Source: Amyelois transitella
Taxonomy: Eukaryota > Arthropoda > Insecta > Lepidoptera > Pyralidae
Assembly: GCF_032362555.1 (NCBI RefSeq)
Contig: NC_083505.1
Coordinates: 7,431,501-7,495,500 of the forward strand
Direction of reading: 5' to 3'
Length of the DNA: 64,000 nt
A model generated the notes under the pieces. The model made no database searches and was not told the origin of the DNA. It worked only from the letters and a program-made list of their open reading frames with translations. Below, piece by piece: positions 54,052-64,000 of the stretch. Every line of letters starts with the position of its first letter. The stretch's first letter is position 1. The position numbers were made by a program, and so were the translations under genes.

Positions 54052-54539
54052 TCATGTACTGGTTCCAGATGATGTCATATTTCCATTAGGAATTGCACCT
54101 GATGTAGTTCTGTTAGCAGCAGCCAAGTGTGAAGATTTAAGCCGATCTAGTTCATTTACCCAGGACCGCACATGCTCCAGTCTGTGCCAGGCCATCTGCA
54201 AAACTTTTTGTGATGCATATCCAGAGCCCTCATGAGGCTGGCCAGTCGACACTTGAGTTAAATAATTTATTTGATCACTGAGCTTTGATTCAACTTGATT
54301 TAGAGTTCGCAGGAATTGTGAAGTGTTAGTCTCTGCTTGTTTCTGTCCAGATTTTTCTTTGCTGAGTTCTAATAAAGTTTGAGCTGAAAGTATCAAAAAT
54401 AAAATCAAAATTACAGGAATAATTAAACAATGCATCAATAAAACATAATGTTCATGATTTTACCAGCACACTGAAGACAAGTTAGAATATCCTTTTCGAT
54501 ATCATCAAGAACTTGAATCCTTTCCATGGGACCTCCCAT
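54052..54539 (-). CDS. MED11: Mediator complex subunit 11
   Basis: Nuclear component of the Mediator head module, which links regulators to RNA polymerase II; the family pairs with MED22. Two coding exons on the minus strand: 54464-54539 and 54052-54383, joined in frame (GCTG + CTCAA) to give 135 residues, close to the family size. Seen: MGGPMERIQVLDDIEKDILT at the start, LELSKEKSGQK, FLRTLNQVESKLSDQINYLT, and the very conserved TGQPHEGSGYASQKVLQMAW, then a Ser/Thr/Asn tail. The start used is ATG at 54539; a second in-frame Met lies four codons on. The frame stays open upstream of the ATG (54435-54749), but that part is unlike MED11 and is taken as 5' UTR. Confidence 0.93.
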
Positions 54540-54968
54540 TTTATAGAACGGAGATGGTTGATGTAATGCAGGTTTAAGTTGTAGAATTCTCGAAGGAGAC
54601 GAGTATTTAAAAAAAATCTTTACAGCAGAAAAGACGCAACAAAAATTGCCACGCACGCTCGACTCGTGGGTGATTACAGATGATAATATTATACAATAGT
54701 GGTTATAGGTATTCTCTTTTGTATTTGACAACAACTCTAAAGAAAACAAGCGATTGTATGAAACGATACGGAATTTTTAAGGCGTTTATGTTTGAAAGAC
54801 TCTTGATTTATTAAAATTTTACGGAAAACTGGCTTTCGAAATTTGTCGGATTATATTAGCCGCCATCTTTAATATGCCATGCCATGCTGATTATCAAAGT
54901 ATTGACATTTCATTGAAGATTTCCAGTTTGACAAAATTGTGTTAGTCATAAAATTTCAGGAGCAAGAA

Positions 54969-55024
54969 GAAAGAAAGAAAGAAAAATCTTTATTTGGCGC
55001 AAGATGTAACATAACATTTTCATT
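54969..55024 (-). repeat. LINE 3' end with TTTC tail, inverted partner at 55606
   Basis: The minus strand reads ATGTTATGTTACATCTTGCG, then CCAAATAAAGATTTTTC and a (TTTC)n tail. It contains an AATAAA signal and looks like the 3' end of a LINE. Confidence 0.6.
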
Positions 55025-55605
55025 CTTAAACATAGAAATAAAAATAAAAAAAAAATACATGATGCGACCAAAAGGGTTTCCACTCAGCATATGCATGTGT
55101 ATGATGAAGCATTAACTTCTTTAAGATACTCACCTCAATCATCATATTCTGAAGGACTTTGGTGAGAAATTCCGGTTGCTGGCCCGTCGTGCTGTGTAGT
55201 GTGATATATACTTATAATCAAATCATGTGATGTCCAAGTCGATGTATTTGTTCAAACGTAATAAAATATTTTTAATATTGGCATGATAATAACTTATGTA
55301 ATAACTTGAAACAGAAGGTCCTTTTTAGTAGAGACTAAATAGATTAACCGACTTGGTATTACATGGATCTCACAACTTTTTACGGTAGAAAGACTGAGCT
55401 GCGAGACTTGGGTTTTTTACAGGATGTTTTTGATGGCATCTCACTTCTTGAGTCCTACTTTTTGGTACCATTATATTTATTTCTTAGATTTTCGTACTTC
55501 AAGACATGTGCAATCATGTGTTTTTCATTCCGTCGACCATTTTACAAGTAATAATGTTATTCAGTTTCATGGACTAAACACACCCTTACCCACCCTATAC
55601 CCTCT

Positions 55606-55665
55606 AATGAAAATGTTATGTTACATCTTGCGCCAAATAAAGATTTTTCTTTCTTTCTTCTTTCT
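55606..55665 (+). repeat. LINE 3' end with TTTC tail, inverted partner at 54969
   Basis: The same sequence on the plus strand, almost perfectly complementary to 54969-55024 over about 52 bases. The similarity stops beyond that, so these are two copies of a LINE tail in opposite orientation or the ends of one foldback unit. Confidence 0.6.
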
Positions 55666-55964
55666 TTCCTCTCCCGTTATGCCTCATATAGTAATAATAC
55701 TATTATACAGTAATAATGATTCATTAACTGCAAATGTACCTGCAACGTTGTAATCCTATACATTTATATGGGATTACAAAGTTATTCATGCAGTTGGTGT
55801 ATTTAGAAAAATGGACCGAAATTAAAAAATATTTAGGTTTTTCCATGATTAAGACACTAAAATCTATTCGTATTCTTAATTTGAAGCTTCTATTTTTTTT
55901 TTAATTGTTTATTCATGATCAACTTTGGATCAATTTTTGTTAGTAAAATAAAATCTTAAAAATA

Positions 55965-56600
55965 ATGTTAGTAAGTACATACAAAGACATACAAAAAACA
56001 TTAGATACACCTGTTCGTTCCTCAGAATGTGTATCATTGAGCAATGATTCACATACTGAAAATTTACATGGGTGGCAAACCTCAGAATACTGTTGGAGCT
56101 GTCCCGGAGCCTGCTCGCCAGGGATGTGCACCGATTGCGCATGGTAGAGTAGAAACAATCCACACGTGCCTCGGCTCGGCGAACATCCCCGACGCGCTGC
56201 AACGTCGAGACAACCCCAACAGCACCCTGAAGGCATCATTGTACTGGACCCGCAGGGCGCTAAATTGCTTTTTCGTATATTGCACCCATAGACTGCTCGT
56301 GTAGAAGGACATACAATATGCTCTAAAGAGAGTTATTTTAATTGGTCTAGAACAACGTGCAAATCTACGGGCTATCATGTTAGCACGCATCGAAAGCGCC
56401 CTACGTTCCCGCTCAATGTCTGCATTATCCTTTAGATCGGAAGTCAGCCAGTGTCCCAGATATTTGAATTCATAAACTGAAAGGGAGTCTTATTTAGTTT
56501 AATGTCTGGAACAGAATTCGGACATTTCCTTCCAGCCTGAAAGACCAAACAAACACTCTTCTTCTCATTATATAATAAGCCTGCTATAAGTGCCTTGGAC
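55965..56600 (-). mobile_element. LINE-C reverse transcriptase C-terminal fragment
   Basis: The minus strand reads YEFKYLGHWLTSDLKDN, DIERERRALSMRANMIARRF, ITLFRAYCMSFYTSSLWVQY, FRVLLGLSRRCSASGMFAE and, after a frameshift, DCFYSTMRNRCTSLASRLRD. These are typical sequences after the catalytic domain of a non-LTR reverse transcriptase. Frameshifts make it a pseudogene. Confidence 0.75.
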
Positions 56601-56984
56601 TTTTGATGATCGGCGAGTCAGTCAGTCAGTGAGTGACAATTTTCAGAAATTTTTAATAAGTTGTCATTCTTAAACTACTGCTTCAAATTGACTGAAATTT
56701 TAAATATACCTGATTTTAATAAATTCAGGCTTCTTGTTTTATCCACAACAAAATTATAGGGGGGTCGAAAATAGCCTGAATTGCTTCAAGAAAAGGTTGG
56801 TACGGCAGTGCCGCTTTTTTTTTGCTCGACTTAGCGAGGCACTGCCTTGCCCCCGGATAAAAGCATTGTTTCACGAAAAAGCCGAATAAATGACAGACTA
56901 AGATTTTAATTGAAGGAAAAAGATTATTGTGTTCCTCTATAAGTAGGCAAATGTTCAAAAGGCTCAAGCAATCAAGAGAAAGGT

Positions 56985-57345
56985 CGATGTAAAAGTGAGT
57001 GACAGGTTATGGAGCAGCTGGAAGAATATAGAAAGAAGGAAGATATGTGACAGGACTAGAAATGGCAACGCTTGGCTTGGTCGTGTGAAGAGGATGAAAG
57101 CGAATATACAAGGAGCATGTAAATGGGAACGTTGTAAAGGGATGATCTAGATGAAAGTAACTTGATCATATCTGGTCCCTCCTGGTGAAAGATAAGATCA
57201 AGACTACCCAGCCGTCGATCTTCCTTAAAGAGATTTAAAAAAAAATACGAGCATAAAACGAAAAATGTATGAAACAATCGTGGCAAGTACAAAGACATAG
57301 TGCTGTCTACCCCTCTGGGAAAAAAGTGTGTTTTTATTTTAGCGT
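56985..57345 (+). repeat. LINE-B fragment, decayed, upstream of RpL3
   Basis: GCTTGGTCGTGTGAAGAGGA, ATACAAGGAGCATGTAAATG, GGCAAGTACAAAGACATAG and CTACCCCTCTGGGAAAAAAG match LINE-B in order, with many changes. It lies about 220 bp before the RpL3 start codon. Confidence 0.6.
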
Positions 57346-57564
57346 TTATAAGCACTTACCACAGATTTAAAAACATAGGTAACTTGCGCTTACGCGAAAA
57401 TAGGTCTCGGTCTCGGACTCTCCATTAAAACTAGTCCATGCACATTAATACGTCTGTCACCCGCTAGCAATTTTCTGTATTGCCAACTGTAATAAAAAAA
57501 AAACAAGAACGAAAGCAAATTACGACTTCGATATCGGCCATTTTCGTTGCGGTTGTCTTCAGAC

Positions 57565-60483
<2,919 letters not shown>

Positions 60484-60879
60484 ATAAATAGGATTAAAAT
60501 AACAAATAAATGTAATTGACATTACAAAGCACGTGTATTTCTGGTATACCCTACCTACCTGTTAATTTTTAAAATCATACATTGTAATACGTTTAGTATA
60601 TCCCTTGTGGGTAGACTTTTGCAGCACTTTTGAAAAAATTAAGGCCACAGCTCATGGTTATTTATGTATTGTTTAAGACGTAGATACTTGCTGATATTCG
60701 AAAATGTTTATTACGTTAGCTACATACAATTACAATTTATTAAAAAGACCTTTAGGACCTTAGATCAGGTTGGGACTTCCTACCACAACTCGGGAGTACA
60801 CAATATAGAGGCTTGGACCTCAGACCACTAGATCTTCAGTCGAGAGATGCAGTTTACGAAAAGACCTACCCTTTCCTTG

Positions 60880-61815
60880 CGGCGGGCGTCATCTTTTGCC
60901 TTAAATTGGTTTCCCGCTTAACGAGTAGAGCAACTCCCGTCTGTAACATGAACGTCAAGATGACTGAGCCACCTCGCAAAACACAAATATTGTCGAACCA
61001 GCCCTTAGTACCTGGTTTGTACCTTTTGGTACCTATATCAAAAAATTTTGTACCTCAAAGAATTCAAAAATATCGATTGTGATATGTGGTTCCTCTATCT
61101 TGACGTCAAAATGGAGGAACCACCTTCGTTTCTTATAAAAAAAACGTATACCGTCGAGATGACCACACGGACACTTAGTACCTGGTTAGTACCTCCCAAG
61201 ATCTTATCGCTATAATCGTTTTTTAAAGCAGTAATAATTAACAAAAAGAAAATGACAGAAGTGCCTGTGATTAATTATAGCAAAATGTATTAAACGAAAA
61301 CTTTACTTCAAAATAGTTCTAGGCGTTTAGGATTTAGTTCAAATTTTATTTTCTGAAAAAACTACTTTAAAAAACGATTATAGCGATAAGATCTTGGGAG
61401 GTACTAAGTGTCCGTGTGGTCATCTCGACGGTATACATTATATTTTTATAAGAAACGAAGGTGGTTCCTCCATTTTGACGTCAAGATGGAGGAACCACAT
61501 ATCACAATCGATATTTTTGAATTCTTTGAGGTACAAAATTTTTTGATTTAGGTACAAACCAGGTACTAAGGGCTGGTTCGACAATATTTGTGTTGCGGGG
61601 TGGCTCCGTCATCTTGACGTTCATTCTGTAACGGCGTAACCTTTGTAGTAGGAACCTAACCCGTGTTGGATCATATGGTTACACATCCAGGTGCGTGCCT
61701 GAATGTATAGGTTTCCTCATGATATAACTTCGAAAATAGTCATTGGTACATGCCCGAGGTGGGATTCGAACCTGTGCTTGTTTTAGCGATTCGGCCACCG
61801 ATGCACCACATTCGG
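60880..61815 (-). repeat. SINE-2 with tRNA-like head, split by a foldback element
   Basis: On the minus strand the head GTGGTGCATCGGTGGCCGAA, then TCGCTAAAACAAGC and the B box GGTTCGAATCC, lies at 61815-61765. The body follows to 61633, is interrupted by 60948-61624, and resumes at 60947-60880. The family phrases continue on both sides of the insertion. Confidence 0.75.
60948..61624. mobile_element. Foldback element, arms ~270 bp, 8 bp target duplication
   Basis: Arms 60948-61232 and 61361-61624 are near-complementary and enclose a 128-base spacer. TCTGTAAC at 60940-60947 and 61625-61632 flank it exactly. The arms contain repeats of GGTACC/TTAGTACC and AGGAACCAC phrases. No protein is encoded. 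The 8 bp duplication fits hAT- or P-type transposases or foldback elements; the terminal bases ATGAACGTCAAG do not match a superfamily I can name. Confidence 0.85.
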
Positions 61816-62121
61816 ATAAATGTTTCTCGTATGCCAGCACCCGAGTTGTCTGTACCTATAATTTTGAAAACCAGGTTCTTTGTTGAAAACTTAATATTAC
61901 GCCGCTTCTGAATCGCCAGGAGGCATTGATGCCGCCCTCTACAGAAAAACATCTTTGTTAGGACGTAATATCTCGCCCATCGTTGTGCAGAATTTGGACC
62001 TCGTACAGAATCGCCCGTACAGTACAGAGACGGCGGGATAAATGGTCCCGCATGGAAAGTGTTAAATAATAAAAAAAACTTTATTTATTATTAAAATATA
62101 TTAAGTAACACTAGTAGGTAG

Positions 62122-64000
62122 CTAATTTTCAAAATAATTATTCTTGACAATATGCCTTACGCATTGTAAAATAACATTCCTCTCATGTCGGACTTCTTTT
62201 TGCAGTAACTTTTGAAGAAGTGTTGATGGTACTTTGGGTTTAGGTCTTATATGTGAGCGCTTGTTTTCTTTAACAGGAATATTTCTTCTTGGGGCTGGTT
62301 TAGAAGTTACATTTATGTTGGCTGCAGATTTATTACTAATTAAATCTTCATTAACCTTGACCACAGTGGCTTCTTCAGGACCACTATCATCATCACTTTT
62401 GTCATTCACATCTACTTTGGGTGTGTTAATTTTTTGTATATACTTTGTATCTTTATTATCTTTTATAGTCAAATTGTCTTCTTCCTGAATACTTTTTGAT
62501 TTAGCTTCTGTATTTTCTTCATCTGATGATCCATAATTACACATTAACGAAGTTAAAGCACCACAAAATGATGTCATCTTTTCAGTCTTTACTTCTTCAA
62601 TTGAATGTAATGTTTCACAATCATCATATTCTATATCAAAAGTGGAATCAAGTTGTTCTATTTCTTCATTAGAGTCACTGTCTATATACATATTTTGAAT
62701 TCCAGCAAATGGTCTTAGTTTCCTAGTTTGATTTGAAAATGCAATAGTATTAATGTTTTTTGGTAGTGCCTCAATTTTAGATTTATCTTTTAAATGATTA
62801 GATTTATCGAAATTATTTTGTTTGACATGTCTTTTTAATTTGTGATTATTACATCCATCATTGTAATTGTTCTTTCGTTTCATTGAAAAACCTGTAAAAT
62901 TTTTTGTTAAAAAATTAGAAATCATTTAATCTGCGATCTGAGGCTATGCTCCCATGGGAATTTTGAAATAAAAAGTACTCTATCTGTAATTCTAGGTTAT
63001 ATTCTACCTATGTACTAAATCTCTATCTCTAATTTATGGATAGTTGTTTGACAGCTTTGAAAGAGTCTGAAAGTGGATTGATTAAGGAGGAATGAGTTAC
63101 TCGTCAAATGTCTGCTCTATGCCGACGATCAGGTTAGACTGGCGTCACCAGCGGAGGAGTTACAGGAGATGGTAAACTGTATGCATGAAGCTTTGAAAGA
63201 GAAAGGAATAAAAGTGAACGTAAGTAAAACTAAAATACTGGTTTTTGAAATGGAGAAAGAAATGACAACATGTAATATTTTGATTGGAGGAGAAAAAGTT
63301 GAGCAAGTGAAGAAAGTTTGTATATCTAGGATCAAAGTTTACATCAGATGGCTAGTGTGAACAGGGAACATGGTGAATGGAGCTTTGCATGCCTTTATGA
63401 GCAGTCAGAAACTATCCAAAAAGGCTCGACTGGCTGTGCATAGGGGCGTGTTGGTCCCGACATTAATGTATGGGAGTGAAAGTTGGGTATGGCAAAAGAA
63501 AAGAAAAGCACGAAAGCAGAATAAATGCAGTGCATGAATGAAAGCAGGTTGACTACGCAGATATATCTTGATCAAATTAAGAGTGTCTTGGTAAAGGGTC
63601 AGGTCAAGAGTACCCGAAACCGCCAAGCTTGAAGAGAGTTATGAATGTGGATGAAGCAAAGGAAGTATGTAGAGATTGTGGCAAGTGGAAAGAGGTAGTC
63701 CTTGCCTAACCCTCCAGGAAAGAGGCGTGATTTTATGTATGTATGTACTAAATCTCATCAAAATCTGTTTAGTAGTTCTTGCATAAAAGAAATACACTAT
63801 GAAACATGAACAAGAAATAAAGCCACATAAATCCTTACAAATTTATAATAGAATAGAAAACATAACAAAATGAAAATTCATAAAACTAGCATAGTACCTA
63901 AGTTTACTACAAATTGTTAACTTTTAATCTGATTTTGTATTAATAGTGATCTGACAATATAATTACAAAGTACATACCTTTCGAATCATTTTTCTGAAAC
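62122..64000 (-). CDS. NUFIP1: NUFIP1 homologue, 3' exons (partial)
   Basis: Nuclear RNA-binding adaptor that, in the family, brings snoRNP assembly factors (box C/D particles) together. The last exon is 62122-62891; the preceding exon ends at 63978 (donor GTATGT) and its visible end covers at most 63978-64000, joining in frame as FQKNDSK + GFSMKRKNN. The gene continues beyond the window, where its zinc finger should lie. Seen: acidic Ser/Glu-rich stretch (YIDSDSNEEIEQLDS), CGALTSLMCNYGSSDEE, which matches the NUFIP1 C-terminal core, and the end PSTLLQKLLQKEVRHERNVI followed by LQCVRHIV. The Met codons near 62925 and 62881 are internal. The intron holds a LINE-B copy. Confidence 0.88.
63020..63747 (+). 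mobile_element. LINE-B copy with broken reverse transcriptase
   Basis: The longest LINE-B copy: LLVKCLLYADDQVRLASPAE (catalytic YADD), LKEKGIKVNVSKTKILVFEM, then after stops VNGALHAFMSSQKLSKKARL, AVHRGVLVPTLMYGSESWVW and VKGQVKSTRNRQA. It ends AGGAAAGAGGCGTGATTTTA then (TGTA)n near 63747. Several stops and gaps make it a pseudogene. It sits in a NUFIP1 intron, opposite in strand. Confidence 0.8.

Noticed and set aside
54435-54749. N-terminal extension of MED11 by ~70 residues
   Set aside because: The extra part has no resemblance to MED11 and lies before a conserved Met at the family start; taken as 5' UTR.
61740-61815. Possible tRNA gene on the minus strand
   Set aside because: tRNA-like head of SINE-2; the body that follows is shared with fragments elsewhere and there is no cloverleaf.
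62234-62488. 84-codon hydrophobic plus-strand frame
   Set aside because: Antisense to the NUFIP1 last exon.

Overview
The window is AT-rich nuclear DNA from an insect, almost certainly a moth or butterfly. The split genes have short coding exons with GT/AG introns and their proteins are insect-like. The intergenic DNA and introns are full of repeats typical of Lepidoptera: Helitrons ending in a GAAGTCGCGGGC hairpin plus CTAG, tRNA-derived SINEs, and LINE copies with ATGT-repeat tails. I do not name a species.

Layout. 1-10.3 kb: no gene supported; dispersed repeats. 10.36-15 kb (minus): a LINE with two intact open frames, ORF1 (PHD-like finger plus coiled coil) and ORF2 (endonuclease plus reverse transcriptase). 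15-27 kb: a gene-poor stretch with repeats and several short GC-rich islands. 27.4-28.3 kb (minus): an intronless large-Maf transcription factor (traffic jam type). 28.3-34 kb: its upstream DNA and more repeats. 34.1-41.9 kb (minus): an 11-exon DGAT1 (triacylglycerol synthesis). 44.5-51.9 kb (plus): a 4-exon PRELI/slowmo lipid-transfer gene whose third intron holds a twin-primed LINE and a head-to-tail Helitron pair. 54.05-54.54 kb (minus): MED11. 57.57-60.48 kb (plus): the 7-exon ribosomal protein gene RpL3, with candidate structured or small nucleolar RNAs in its introns. 60.9-61.8 kb: a foldback element inserted in a SINE. 62.1 kb to the end (minus): the 3' part of NUFIP1.

The genes do not form a pathway. 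They are housekeeping genes (DGAT1, slowmo, MED11, RpL3, NUFIP1) packed at 34-64 kb beside one developmental regulator (Maf) in a large regulatory-type desert. RpL3 is a usual snoRNA host and NUFIP1 is a box C/D snoRNP assembly factor, so their adjacency is suggestive but may be chance.

The most informative observations concern mobile DNA. A SINE family (called SINE-1 here, at least 15 copies or fragments) ends in the same 3' sequence as a LINE family in the window (LINE-B) and has 10-14 bp target duplications, so it probably borrows that LINE's machinery. A foldback element with arms of about 270 bp has a clean 8 bp target duplication, confirmed by the SINE it interrupts. A LINE-B copy carries a twin-priming inversion. 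A Helitron dimer is joined with no base between the copies. A decayed copy of a DGAT1 exon lies in the adjoining intron. All coordinates were read by eye, so repeat edges without target duplications are approximate.
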